This document shows positions 35,361 through 48,124 of a stretch of 64,000 nt of DNA, piece after piece. The translations under genes were made by a program, and so were the position numbers. The notes under the pieces are model-generated. The model searched no databases. It was not told the origin of the DNA and saw nothing but the letters and a program-made list of their open reading frames with translations. The DNA is from Chloroflexota bacterium. Lineage in GTDB: Bacteria; Chloroflexota; Anaerolineae; UBA4142. The stretch's first letter is position 1; each line of letters starts with the position of its first letter. The DNA lies in contig JACQYF010000122.1 in the NCBI GenBank assembly GCA_016208315.1, positions 21,673 to 85,672 of the forward strand, in the 5' to 3' direction.

Positions 35361-36290
35361 CTACGACTTGAACAGATTGCTAATCAAAAAGACGACGTTC
35401 GCCGGTCGTTCCGCGAGGCGGCGCATAAAGTAGGGATACCAGTGCGAACCGTAGGGCACGTACACGCGCATCTTGTAGCCCTCGGCAGCGAGTTTGCGCT
35501 GCAAATCCGGGCGGATGCCGTACAGCATCTGGAACTCGAAATGGCGGCGGTCAATGTGATGCTCGGTCGTGTACTGCTTGGCCCAATTGATCATGTTTTC
35601 GTCGTGCGTCGCCAGCGCGAGATAGGCGCCGTGGCTGCCGTTGCGCTCGAGGAATATCTGCGCGAGCTGGATGTAATTCGCGTCCACATCGTGCTTTTCC
35701 GGGAAGGCGATCTCGGGCGGCTCTTTATAAGCGCCCTTGCACAAGCGGACGTTGGCGTGCAGCGCCTTGAGCGCGCGCAGGTCGCCTTCACTGCGATACA
35801 AATAACTCTGAATCACGATGCCGACGTTGTCGAATTCTTCGCGCAGCGTCTTGAAGATATTGAGCGTCGCTTGCGTGCGCGCGGAATCCTCCATGTCTAT
35901 CCGCACGAACGCGCCGGCCTCGCGCGCCTTGGCGATGATTTGCCGCATGTGAGCCAGGCACAAGTCGGAATTCAAGTCCAAACCCATCTGCGTCAGTTTC
36001 ACCGAGACGTGCGACTTGACTTGGTTAGCGGCAATCGCGTCGAGCGCGCGCAAATAGCCGTCCTTGGCTTGGCGCGCTTCCGACTCTTGAGTGACGTTCT
36101 CGCCCAGCTGATCGAACGTGACCTCCAGTCCTTGCCGGTTCAGTTTCTTGACCACTTGAATGGCCGCGTCCAAAGTTTCGCCGGCCACGAAACGGCGCGA
36201 AAGCCGGCGCGAAAGGGGGAAGCTAATGACGAACTGACGCATGGCCGCGTTGGTAGAGAGGGCGAGCAACAGATCGCGCAAAACGGGCAT
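35361..36290 (-). CDS. Proline dehydrogenase
   Basis: FAD-dependent TIM-barrel enzyme of 309 residues that oxidises L-proline to pyrroline-5-carboxylate. Length matches the mono-functional bacterial PRODH/PutB group. Typical motifs are FDQLGENVTQ, VSVKLTQMGLDLN, FVRIDMEDSART, VRLCKGAYKEPPEIAFP, ATHDENMI and FEFQMLYGIRPDLQ, the last near the substrate site. AGGAGG sits just upstream of the ATG. It follows an FAD-dependent amino acid oxidoreductase gene by 17 bases. No pyrroline-5-carboxylate dehydrogenase gene is seen in the window. Confidence 0.93.
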   Translation of the reverse strand: MPVLRDLLLALSTNAAMRQFVISFPLSRRLSRRFVAGETLDAAIQVVKKLNRQGLEVTFDQLGENVTQESEARQAKDGYLRALDAIAANQVKSHVSVKLTQMGLDLNSDLCLAHMRQIIAKAREAGAFVRIDMEDSARTQATLNIFKTLREEFDNVGIVIQSYLYRSEGDLRALKALHANVRLCKGAYKEPPEIAFPEKHDVDANYIQLAQIFLERNGSHGAYLALATHDENMINWAKQYTTEHHIDRRHFEFQMLYGIRPDLQRKLAAEGYKMRVYVPYGSHWYPYFMRRLAERPANVVFLISNLFKS

Positions 36291-36307
36291 CGTTTATCCT
36301 CCTGGGG

Positions 36308-37465
36308 TCAGACGACATTGACTTCTCGAATCATCCGCCCTTCGGCAAAGCGCTCCAAATCCAGCATCGAGACGTCAATTGTCTGCGATGCGCCGTCGAG
36401 AATGATTTCGCTCATCACCTTGCCCGTCGCGGGCGCGTGTTGGAAGCCGTGGCCGGAAAATCCCGCGGCAATGTAAAAGCCGCGCAGAGCGCGCGCTTGC
36501 GCGAGAATCGGGTGCGCGTCTGGCGTGACCTCGTACAGGCCGGCCATCTGGCGCGCCACGCGTGCGTGCTCGAGCAGGGGCAAGCGGTACAGCGCGCGTT
36601 CGAGTGTTTGGAGATGGAACTCTTCGTCAAGCGCGTACGTGTCGCCCGGCCTTTCGTCCGCGTTCGACATGCCGACCAAAACGCCCGGGCCTTCGGGATG
36701 AAAATAAAGCGACGTGGAAAACTCGATCGTCATCGGATGATCGCGCGGCATCTCCGCCACGGCGTCCGTGATGAAGAACTGACGGCGCACTGGGACGATG
36801 GGTATCTCGACGCCGGCCAGCGCGCCGATGGACGCGGCCCAGGGCCCGGCGCAGTTCACGACCACATGCGTCGCGACCTCGCCCTGATTTGTCACGACCG
36901 CGGCCACGCGCGCGCCATCGGTCTTGATGCCCATCACGTTCGTTTCCGTTTCGATTTGCGCGCCGCGCACCCGCGCGGCCTGGGCGAAACCCTGCGTCAC
37001 GCTGTTCGGGTCGGCGAGGCCGTCACGTGGGCAGAACGTTCCGCCGAGAACGCCATCCAGATTGACGAGTGGAACCAGCCGCGCGATTTCGGCGCGCTCT
37101 AGGTAGCGTACCCACGGCGCGCCGAGCGCGTGCTGCATCTCGACGTTCGCCTTGAAAGTCGTTACGTCGTCGAGCGAAGTGAGCAGAAAAAGATAGCCGA
37201 TCGGACGATACTCTGCAGAAATGTCGAACAATTCGTCAAAGTGGGAAATTACGTCGAGACTGAAAAGAGAGAGGCGGACATTGACCGGGGTCGAGAATTG
37301 ATAACGCACGCCGCCCGCATTCCGCCCGGTCGAACCCATGCCGAGGAATTTTTCTCGTTCGAGGAGTAAGACCCTGCCTGCGCCGCGCTGCGCCAGGTAA
37401 TACGCCGTGCTCGCGCCCATGCATCCTCCGCCGACGATGACCACGTCGGCGGTTTTCGGTAACAT
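36308..37465 (-). CDS. FAD-dependent amino acid oxidoreductase (DAO family)
   Basis: 385 residues. The Rossmann FAD site is VVIVGGGCMGASTAYYLAQR (8-27), and the C-terminal family signature is ILAQARALRGFYIAAGFSGH. It resembles sarcosine/glycine oxidases and the beta subunit of dye-linked L-proline dehydrogenase. Being first in an operon with proline dehydrogenase, it may oxidise proline, sarcosine or a related secondary amine. The ATG at 37465 has GGAG upstream. A near-perfect palindrome lies between the promoter and the gene, suggesting a repressor that responds to the substrate. Confidence 0.85.
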   Translation of the reverse strand: MLPKTADVVIVGGGCMGASTAYYLAQRGAGRVLLLEREKFLGMGSTGRNAGGVRYQFSTPVNVRLSLFSLDVISHFDELFDISAEYRPIGYLFLLTSLDDVTTFKANVEMQHALGAPWVRYLERAEIARLVPLVNLDGVLGGTFCPRDGLADPNSVTQGFAQAARVRGAQIETETNVMGIKTDGARVAAVVTNQGEVATHVVVNCAGPWAASIGALAGVEIPIVPVRRQFFITDAVAEMPRDHPMTIEFSTSLYFHPEGPGVLVGMSNADERPGDTYALDEEFHLQTLERALYRLPLLEHARVARQMAGLYEVTPDAHPILAQARALRGFYIAAGFSGHGFQHAPATGKVMSEIILDGASQTIDVSMLDLERFAEGRMIREVNVV

Positions 37466-37494
37466 TTCGATTCATTCTCCACGTTGAGGACTTT

Positions 37495-37521
37495 GTAGGA
37501 CAATTTGACAAATTGACCTAC
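37495..37521. promoter_or_regulatory. Palindromic operator upstream of the proline/FAD operon
   Basis: GTAGG-n-CAATTTG-n-CAAATTG-n-CCTAC, a 27-base palindrome with only the single-base spacers unpaired. It lies just downstream of the -10 box of the operon promoter, where a bound repressor would block transcription. Confidence 0.65.
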
Positions 37522-37529
37522 CTGTTTCA

Positions 37530-37558
37530 ACTATACTCCAAACGTGGGAGAAGGTCAA
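37530..37558 (-). promoter_or_regulatory. Promoter of the FAD oxidoreductase operon
   Basis: On the minus strand TTGACC (37553-37558), 17 bases, TATAGT (37530-37535). Confidence 0.72.
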
Positions 37559-37591
37559 CAGCGAATGTGCGTCGCACATTCACTGTCCATG

Positions 37592-40369
37592 TTATTCTTT
37601 CTCCGGCGTAAAAGTGATCACGCCCAGAACTCCGGAAGGATCGGGACACGACGAGAGCACAAAGGCGCCGCCGAGATCCTTTTCGACGAGCGTGCGAATC
37701 AACTGCAAACCCAGGCCGCCGTTGGCCGGATCGCGCCCGGATTCCTCGGGCAAGCGCGCGCCGCGACTGAAGAATTCCAGCCGCGCCTGGCCGCGCATGA
37801 GTTTCACGCCGAGACGCAATTCGACCTCCGGACTCTCGCCGCTGTGTTTGATCGCGTTCGTCACCAACTCGTTGAGGATCAGCGCGACGCTCGCCGCCCG
37901 CTGGGCCGAGATCTCGAATGAATCGCCCTCGACGACGAAGGGGACCGTCTGCCCCGGCAAGGTCAATTGGCGCACGCTGTCGCCGAGGACATGCCGGCTC
38001 AACTCCAACACATCCACACGCGCGCGGGGCGAATTGGCGAGCAGCGAGTGCGCCACGGCCATGCTTTGGACGCGGGTCAGCGTCTCGTTGAGGATTGTCT
38101 CGCGCGGGATCGTTTCCTGGTCCAAGCCCAGGTAGAGCAGACCGACGATCGTGCCGAGGTTGTTCTTGACACGATGGCTCAGCTCGCGCAGCAAGGCGGC
38201 CTTGACGTCGGCTTCGTTCCTGGTTTGCGCGTAAAGGCGCGCGTTCTCGAGCGCAACGGCAATTTGGTTCGCGAGGGTTTCCATGGCGGCCACGTCACTG
38301 GCGTCAAAGGCGTTCCGTTCGCGCGCCTGAAGGTCAAGCACGCCCAGAATTTTATCGCCCATCTTGAGCGGGACGGACAATTCCGAGCCGGTCACGGTCG
38401 CGCGCGTGTCCGGGAAATAAAAGCGCGCATCCTGACGCACGTCGGGCAAGTTGATCGTCACGCCAGTGCGCGCCGCCGCGCCGATCAAACCGACGGACAC
38501 GGACTGGATATAATCCGCGCCAAACAGGTCGGCATCGCCGCCCGCGACCGCGCGCAAGCGCACGGCGGCCATCCGTTCGTCCAGCGAAAAAAGCGCGACA
38601 TTGTGATACTGAAAGCGCTCCTCGATCAAAACGACCACTTGACGCAAAAGTTGATCCGAGTCGTGGATCGCCGTGATCCGCTCGGCGATCGCGCTGACGA
38701 GCGCGAGCTGCGCGGCGCGTTTGCGTTCGGCGGCGAAGAGGTCCCGTTTCTCAACCGCGGCGGCGATCTGGTTGGCCAGGGCTTCCATCGCGGCCACATC
38801 CACGGCTTCAAAGACATTCGCGGCCGTGCTCTGGACGTCGAGCACGCCGAGCGTTTCCCGGTCGCGCTTGAGCGGCACGACCATTTCGGCTCGGCAGATA
38901 TCGCGCTCGGCGTCGTCCGTATGGTAGCGCGGGTCGCCACACACATCGTTGGCGACGATCGTTTTGCCGAGGCGCGCCCCTTCACCGATAAGGCCAACAT
39001 CCCACGATTGGCGATAACCGATCTCTTCACGGTTGATGGCGGAACCGGCGTGCGCGCGGAGCACGACCTCCCGCGTTCCCGGCTCGTTGACGAAAACCGA
39101 AGCATTCTCGTAACCGAAACGCCGGACGATGAGCAAGGTCACCTCGTGGAACAGTTCCTCGGCGTCGAGTAACCCCACGGCCTTTTCGGCGATCTCGCTG
39201 ACGACCACGAGCTGCGCGGCGCGCTTTTGCTCGCGCTCGAACAGCCGCGCCTTTTCGAGCGCGACGGCGATTTGCTGCGCGAGCCCCGTCATCACTGGCA
39301 GGTCTGCCGCGTCGAGATCCGGGCCCCACAAACCCAGCAGGCCCAGGGACCGGTCGCGGGCCAATAAGGGCACGTTGATGTGCTTGCCCAGCCCTGCCAG
39401 TTCAACGATTCGTTGCGCGAATTCTGGAGATAGCTGCGGCCAGTGTCGCCGAATGAATTCGTGGCTCGACTCAAAAAACACGGCGCGGCGTTCGGCCAGC
39501 GCCCGACGAAATTCGGGCATATCGGCGATATTCATCCGAAACTCGGTGGCCGACATGCCCACCAGCCGTTCCAGATGCCTCCGCGCCGCAGGCGCTAGCG
39601 ACACGTAACCCAGCCGCAGCTTTTGGCTTGGCTCGTCCCACAGCGCGATGAAACAATGGAGGCGGAGCTTTTGCAATTCCCCGCCGATCACCTGAAAGAT
39701 CCGCGTAGGATCGGACTCTTCCTGGATGAAGACGCCCACCGCATTGATAAGCTCCCAGCGCTGCGCCATGCGTTCGGCCTCCTCGCGTCGCTGGCGTTCC
39801 ACTTGGGCCAGCCGGTCGCCTGCTTCGGAAGATTCGACCGTCCGCCGCCGAACGGTTTCGACGAGCACGACGACGGTTAGACCGATGAGCGTGAATCCGC
39901 CGAGGATCAAAAGTTGGTTGAGCAGCGCTAGCAGAAGCGATGATTCGGGCCGAGCGGATGAAAGATACAACTGGGTGACGAAATCGGTCAGCGCGGCCGT
40001 CAAGACGAGGACCAACACGCCGCGCCGGTGGGCGACCATCGCGGCGATCACGATGAGCGGGACGAACGCCAGATCAAAGTCGGGGAGGTAGTCGGCCAGC
40101 AGCAGCCGCAGGACGCCGACGATCATGACGTCAATCACGAGGAGCGCATAGATGACGCGGGGCGCATACTGGGCGCGCGGAAAGAGGTAGTGAAAAATGA
40201 AAATCAAATACGCGCCGACGAAGAATAGGAAGCGCAGCATCGAAGTGCGCTCCGGCTCAGGCATGGGCAGCGCGAACACGATGAGATAAAGCCCGGCCAA
40301 GCCGAACCACTTGATGAATTCGACCCAATGACGATAGGGAAACGCTCGGTCGGTCACCATTCGGCCCAC
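37592..40369 (-). CDS. Membrane GAF histidine kinase (HisKA_2 type)
   Basis: Sensor kinase of 925 residues. Five or six membrane helices fill residues 15-175, then a short coiled coil and three GAF domains (about 205-365, 390-540, 560-710). The phosphotransfer domain is HisKA_2 (His732 in LLRELSHRVKNNLG), followed by an HATPase domain (NELVTNAIKHSGESPEVE, GGLGLQLIRTLVEKDLGG). HisKA_2 kinases usually act with stand-alone or LytTR-type regulators; none is next to it. The GAF domains are close relatives of one another, suggesting internal duplication. The start may be the GTG at 40369 or the ATG at 40360. Confidence 0.87.
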   Translation of the reverse strand: MGRMVTDRAFPYRHWVEFIKWFGLAGLYLIVFALPMPEPERTSMLRFLFFVGAYLIFIFHYLFPRAQYAPRVIYALLVIDVMIVGVLRLLLADYLPDFDLAFVPLIVIAAMVAHRRGVLVLVLTAALTDFVTQLYLSSARPESSLLLALLNQLLILGGFTLIGLTVVVLVETVRRRTVESSEAGDRLAQVERQRREEAERMAQRWELINAVGVFIQEESDPTRIFQVIGGELQKLRLHCFIALWDEPSQKLRLGYVSLAPAARRHLERLVGMSATEFRMNIADMPEFRRALAERRAVFFESSHEFIRRHWPQLSPEFAQRIVELAGLGKHINVPLLARDRSLGLLGLWGPDLDAADLPVMTGLAQQIAVALEKARLFEREQKRAAQLVVVSEIAEKAVGLLDAEELFHEVTLLIVRRFGYENASVFVNEPGTREVVLRAHAGSAINREEIGYRQSWDVGLIGEGARLGKTIVANDVCGDPRYHTDDAERDICRAEMVVPLKRDRETLGVLDVQSTAANVFEAVDVAAMEALANQIAAAVEKRDLFAAERKRAAQLALVSAIAERITAIHDSDQLLRQVVVLIEERFQYHNVALFSLDERMAAVRLRAVAGGDADLFGADYIQSVSVGLIGAAARTGVTINLPDVRQDARFYFPDTRATVTGSELSVPLKMGDKILGVLDLQARERNAFDASDVAAMETLANQIAVALENARLYAQTRNEADVKAALLRELSHRVKNNLGTIVGLLYLGLDQETIPRETILNETLTRVQSMAVAHSLLANSPRARVDVLELSRHVLGDSVRQLTLPGQTVPFVVEGDSFEISAQRAASVALILNELVTNAIKHSGESPEVELRLGVKLMRGQARLEFFSRGARLPEESGRDPANGGLGLQLIRTLVEKDLGGAFVLSSCPDPSGVLGVITFTPEKE

Positions 40370-40390
40370 ATGAATTGCGCCTTAAGTAAG

Positions 40391-40430
40391 AAACCCGTTT
40401 TCGCGCATTTGGCCGAAAACGGGCTTTTGG
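40391..40430. terminator. Terminator after gyrB
   Basis: Stem AAACCCGTTTTCG/CGAAAACGGGCTT with T-rich tails on both strands, just after the gyrB stop on the minus strand. Confidence 0.8.
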
Positions 40431-40432
40431 CT

Positions 40433-44820
<4,388 letters not shown>

Positions 44821-44828
44821 TTGATGCT

Positions 44829-44857
44829 ATTATAGCAGAACGCGTGTAGAGGGTCAA
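44829..44857 (-). promoter_or_regulatory. Promoter of the membrane protein-gyrB operon
   Basis: On the minus strand TTGACC (44852-44857), 17 bases, TATAAT (44829-44834), ending nine bases before the ATG. Confidence 0.8.
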
Positions 44858-44899
44858 ATAAAATGTACGGGAGTGTGGGAGGTGGGCGCTCGGCGCGCA

Positions 44900-44928
44900 T
44901 TGACAGCGCGTCCGTCGCATGGTATAAT
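44900..44928 (+). promoter_or_regulatory. Consensus promoter of the TetR gene
   Basis: TTGACA (44900-44905), 17 bases, TATAAT (44923-44928): a full match to the sigma-70 consensus. Confidence 0.88.
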
Positions 44929-44929
44929 G

Positions 44930-44953
44930 AATCTACCAAACGGTCGGTAGATT
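44930..44953. promoter_or_regulatory. Palindromic operator of the TetR gene
   Basis: AATCTACC/GGTAGATT separated by eight bases (AAACGGTC), placed immediately after the -10 box. Its position and symmetry fit autoregulation by the TetR protein encoded downstream. Confidence 0.75.
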
Positions 44954-44998
44954 GTTGCGGCGACCGAGCCGGTCGCCCCACTCCGCCAGGAGCGAGGT

Positions 44999-45589
44999 AT
45001 GCGCAAAAGCATCGTCGCGGACGCGCCGAGCAAGGATGAAAAAATCTTCGCCGAAGCCGTCCGCATTTTCAAACAAAAAGGGTATCACGCGGCTTCCATG
45101 CAGGACCTTGCGGACGCGGTGGGCCTGCAGAAAGGCAGTCTCTACCACTATATCTCCAGCAAGGAAGAATTGCTCTACAAGATATTCGAGCGCAGCACCG
45201 GCGCGCAAACCCAACGTCTCCAGGAAATCATCGCCTCCGACGATCCCCCGATCGAAAAATTGCGCTGCGCGATACAAGCCCACATTATCGCCCTCTGCGA
45301 ACACCTCGACCTCTACACGGTATACCTGACCGAGCGGCGCATGCTGACCGGTCGCACGCAAGACAAGGTTCGCAAAGAAGCCGAACGCCATGCCCGCTTG
45401 CTCGAAGAAATCATCCAAGAAGGGATCACGCGCCGCGATTTTCGCGCCATAGACGGCAAGATAGCCGCGCACGCGATTCTCGGCATGTGCAACTGGCTCT
45501 ACCAGTGGTATTCGCCGGATGGCCGTCTCACGCCCCAAGCCATCGCCGAAATCTTTGCAGACCTCGCGATTAGCGGACTGTCCAAGTAG
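44999..45589 (+). CDS. TetR-family regulator of a fatty acid/CoA cluster
   Basis: 196 residues. The N-terminal helix-turn-helix is typical (EAVRIFKQKGYHAASMQDLADAVGLQKGSLYHYISSKEEL; residues about 18-57), and the C-terminal ligand domain resembles that of KstR2/FadR-like regulators (ERRMLTGRTQDKVRKEAERH, MCNWLYQWYSPDG). It heads a run of CoA-dependent genes on the same strand and has a palindrome over its promoter. It is likely a repressor released by an acyl-CoA. AGGAG precedes the ATG. Confidence 0.9.
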   Translation: MRKSIVADAPSKDEKIFAEAVRIFKQKGYHAASMQDLADAVGLQKGSLYHYISSKEELLYKIFERSTGAQTQRLQEIIASDDPPIEKLRCAIQAHIIALCEHLDLYTVYLTERRMLTGRTQDKVRKEAERHARLLEEIIQEGITRRDFRAIDGKIAAHAILGMCNWLYQWYSPDGRLTPQAIAEIFADLAISGLSK

Positions 45590-45690
45590 CAATTGCAGAT
45601 TTCAGACTGAAAGTCCCTTTGGGATTCTAGATTGCAAATTGGCCGCGATTCTAAATCTGAAATCTGAAATCGTAAATCCTAAATCCGACA
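45587..45690. repeat. Palindromic array (family E) after the TetR gene
   Basis: CAATTGCAGATTTCAGACTG...GATTCTAGATTGCAAATTG and AAATCTGAAATCTGAAATC units, beginning at the TetR stop codon. A related array lies at 56239-56338. Confidence 0.7.
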
Positions 45691-45699
45691 GGAGGCAAC

Positions 45700-46131
45700 A
45701 TGGCACTGCTCGCCGCGGGCGCCCCCGCCCCAACGTTCAAGGGTCTTAATTTGACCGGACCTGAAGTCAACTACGAGAATTACAAGGGCAAAAAGCCCGT
45801 CGTCCTGATCTTTTCCAGCACCCGCGTGGACCCGGCTCAGATCAACGCGGTCAAAGCGATGTGGATGAAGCACCGCGAAAAGACCGAGATTATCACCGTT
45901 TCCTACAAGCTGCCCAGCGTCTCGATGGCGAAAGCGTTCATGCAGCAACTCGGCGCCAAATTCCCCGCCCTGTACGATCCGGCCCAGACCGTTTACAAGG
46001 CGTTCGGCGTGGAGAATCCCGTCGCGATCGTCGTCATTGATGCGAACGGCTCCATTGCCTACTCCGCCGAAGCGCTCGAGACCAAAGACACCAAGGCGTT
46101 GGAAGAAGCGATTGTCGCGAATGTCAAGTAG
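45700..46131 (+). CDS. Redoxin-fold protein lacking the catalytic cysteine
   Basis: 143 residues with a thioredoxin/peroxiredoxin-like fold: GAPAPTFKGLNLTG, YKGKKPVVLIFSS, LGAKFPALYDPAQTVYKAFGV, VENPVAIVVIDANGSI. The peroxidatic Cys normally found after the F-x-x-T/S strand is absent (FSSTRVDPAQ), and the protein contains no cysteine at all. Peroxidase activity is therefore not expected; a binding or chaperone role is possible. Its stop codon opens a repeat array. Confidence 0.75.
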   Translation: MALLAAGAPAPTFKGLNLTGPEVNYENYKGKKPVVLIFSSTRVDPAQINAVKAMWMKHREKTEIITVSYKLPSVSMAKAFMQQLGAKFPALYDPAQTVYKAFGVENPVAIVVIDANGSIAYSAEALETKDTKALEEAIVANVK

Positions 46132-46213
46132 TCGAATAGTCAATTGGTCAATTAGTCGCCTAGGCAATTAGTCGCAGGCCTGATTGACCAATTGACTTGT
46201 TGACTAATTGACG
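46128..46213. repeat. Palindromic array (family D)
   Basis: AGTCAATTGGTCAATTAGTCG units face TTGACCAATTGACTTGTTGACTAATTGAC, starting at the stop of the redoxin-like gene. Related arrays are at 50853-50986 and 54419-54593. Confidence 0.75.
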
Positions 46214-46228
46214 GCGACCGGAGGGAGC

Positions 46229-46798
46229 ATGGACCTAGGTCTCAAAGGCAAAGTGGCGCTGGTGACCGGCGGCGCGCGCGGGATTGGCAAGGCGACCGCC
46301 CTGGTCAACAGCGCGGCGATCCTCGTCAACGTCGCCAAGATCGAGGAAATGGACCACGAAATGTGGCAGCGCGATCTCGACGTGAATCTCACCGGCGTGT
46401 TCAACGCGACGCGCGCCGTGCTGCCCTTTATGCAAAAGCAGAATTGGGGCCGTATCGTCACGCTCTCGTCCGTCGCCGGCGTGATGGGCGGATTCGGGCA
46501 GGCGGGCTATTCGGCCACCAAGGGCGCGGTCGTCAGCCTGATGAAGACGGTCGCCATCGAGATGGCGCGTTACAGCATCACCGCGAATGCGGTCTACCCC
46601 GGCATCGTCGGCACGGAGATGGCGCAGTTCATCCGCCCGGACATGAAAGAGCGGATGCTCAAGCGCAGCGTGTGGAAGAAAGAGATGGAACCGACCGCCA
46701 TCGCCGACGCGATCGTCTTCCTCTGCTCCGAGCCAGCCCGATACATCACGGGCACGGCGTTGGATTTGAGCGGGGGCATCTCCTTATTCACGTTTTAG
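46229..46798 (+). CDS. Short-chain dehydrogenase with an internal deletion
   Basis: FabG-like oxidoreductase of 189 residues, about 57 shorter than the family's usual 246. The start is normal (LKGKVALVTGGARGIGKATA, with TGxxxGIG). The next residues are LVNSAAILVNVAKIEEM, equivalent to the NNAG strand beta4. Strands beta2-beta3 and the intervening helices, about residues 22-80 of a normal protein, are therefore missing in frame. Ser, Tyr and Lys of the active site are present (TLSSVAG, GYSATKG). Without the missing part cofactor binding is doubtful, so this may be a pseudogene or an assembly collapse. GGAGGG precedes the ATG at 46229. Confidence 0.75.
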   Translation: MDLGLKGKVALVTGGARGIGKATALVNSAAILVNVAKIEEMDHEMWQRDLDVNLTGVFNATRAVLPFMQKQNWGRIVTLSSVAGVMGGFGQAGYSATKGAVVSLMKTVAIEMARYSITANAVYPGIVGTEMAQFIRPDMKERMLKRSVWKKEMEPTAIADAIVFLCSEPARYITGTALDLSGGISLFTF

Positions 46799-46848
46799 AA
46801 TTACGTTTTACGTTTCCCGCATTACTCTTGCCGTAAAACGTAAGGAGT
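46797..46848. repeat. Palindromic array (family F)
   Basis: AATTACGTTTTACGTTTCCC faces CGTAAAACGTAAGGAG. It starts at the SDR stop, and its end forms the ribosome binding site (TAAGGAG) of the thiolase gene. Confidence 0.7.
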
Positions 46849-46854
46849 TGCACT

Positions 46855-48033
46855 GTGAAAGATGTGGTCGTAATCGACGGCGCGCGCACGCCCATTGGCT
46901 CGTTCGGCGGGAGTCTGCGCGAGGTAAATGCGCCGACGTTGCTGGAGCACGCCTTTCGCGCCGCGCTCGACAAGACGAAAATCGAACCGAAGGACATTGA
47001 CGAGACCATCGTCGGCCAGGTGTTTCAGGGGAGCGACGCGCCGGGGATCGCGCGGTTTTGCTCGCTGCGCGTGGGCATCCCAAATGACGTTCCGGGAATG
47101 ACGCTGAATCGCCAATGCGCGAGCGGATTGGAAGCCGCGGTCTATGGCGCGAAAGATATTTTGACCGGCGATGCCAACCTCGTGTTGACCGGCGGCGTCG
47201 AATCCATGAGCACCGTACCCTACCACATTCGCGGCATGCGCTGGGGCGTCAAGATGGGGCCGCAATTCCTCATTGACGGTATGGCCGAACTCTTCGACGA
47301 CGTGACCGCGGGCGGAATGTGGATCTGGGCCGAGAACATGGCGGAGAAATTCGAGGTCTCGCGCGAGGAACAGGATCAATGGTCGCTCATCTCGCACCAG
47401 CGCGCCGTCGCGGCGACCGCGTCCGGGCGCTTGCGCGCCGAAATCGCGCCGCTGGAAATCCCGGACCGCAAGGGCGTGCGCGTGATGGACAAGGACGAAG
47501 GCCCGCGCGCCGACACCTTTCTCGAAAAACTGGCGCGGCTCGAACCGAAGTTCAAATGGGACGGCACGATCACGCCCGGCAATGCCTCGACGCTGAACGA
47601 CGGCGCTTGCGCGGTCTTTATCACTTCACGGGAAAAAGCCGACCAACTGGGGATCGAGCCGCTAAGCCGAATCGTTTCGTGGGCCGTCGTCGGCGTGGAC
47701 CCGGGAATCACCGGCTACGCGCCCGTCGTCGCGATTCCGGCCGCGCTGAAAAAAGCGGGACTGACGCAACAGGACATTGCACTGTACGAAGTGAACGAGG
47801 CGTTCGCGGTGATGATCGTCACGACCCTTCGCGAACTGAACCTCGATCCCGAGACACTTAACGTGAATGGCGGCGGCGTCGCGCTCGGTCATCCGGTAGG
47901 GATGAGCGGCAATCGGCTGCTGCTAACCATGTCGTATGAACTGAAACAGCGCAAGGCCGAGTTCGGCGTCGTGGCGCTCTGCGCCGGCGGCGGACAAGGG
48001 ATTGCGATGGTCATTCAAAATCTGGAAAGGTAA
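46855..48033 (+). CDS. Thiolase (acetyl-CoA acyltransferase)
   Basis: 392-residue thiolase that cleaves 3-ketoacyl-CoA or condenses acetyl-CoA. The nucleophile Cys lies in LNRQCASGLEAA (about 86-97). NEAFAV, GGGVALGHPVGMSGNR and the second Cys in CAGGGQG complete the active site. The start is a GTG at 46855 with TAAGGAG upstream, that site being part of a repeat array. With the acyl-CoA dehydrogenase and CaiB-like genes nearby it is probably part of fatty acid or aromatic acid breakdown. Its stop codon lies at the head of a family B array. Confidence 0.94.
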   Translation: MKDVVVIDGARTPIGSFGGSLREVNAPTLLEHAFRAALDKTKIEPKDIDETIVGQVFQGSDAPGIARFCSLRVGIPNDVPGMTLNRQCASGLEAAVYGAKDILTGDANLVLTGGVESMSTVPYHIRGMRWGVKMGPQFLIDGMAELFDDVTAGGMWIWAENMAEKFEVSREEQDQWSLISHQRAVAATASGRLRAEIAPLEIPDRKGVRVMDKDEGPRADTFLEKLARLEPKFKWDGTITPGNASTLNDGACAVFITSREKADQLGIEPLSRIVSWAVVGVDPGITGYAPVVAIPAALKKAGLTQQDIALYEVNEAFAVMIVTTLRELNLDPETLNVNGGGVALGHPVGMSGNRLLLTMSYELKQRKAEFGVVALCAGGGQGIAMVIQNLER

Positions 48034-48120
48034 ACAGGGAAACAGGTACACAGGTAAACAAGTACACAGGTAGGCAAGTGCTACCTGTGTACCTGTTTAC
48101 GTGTTTACCGGTCTACCTGC
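48029..48120. repeat. Palindromic array (family B)
   Basis: AGGTAAACAGGGAAACAGGTACACAGG units face CTACCTGTGTACCTGTTTACGTG. It overlaps the thiolase stop and ends five bases before the CaiB-like ATG. Confidence 0.78.
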
Positions 48121-48124
48121 GCAT

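Noticed and set aside
36308-37465. Frameshift or truncation in the FAD oxidoreductase
   Set aside because: The frame is continuous from the FAD site to the C-terminal signature with family-typical length.
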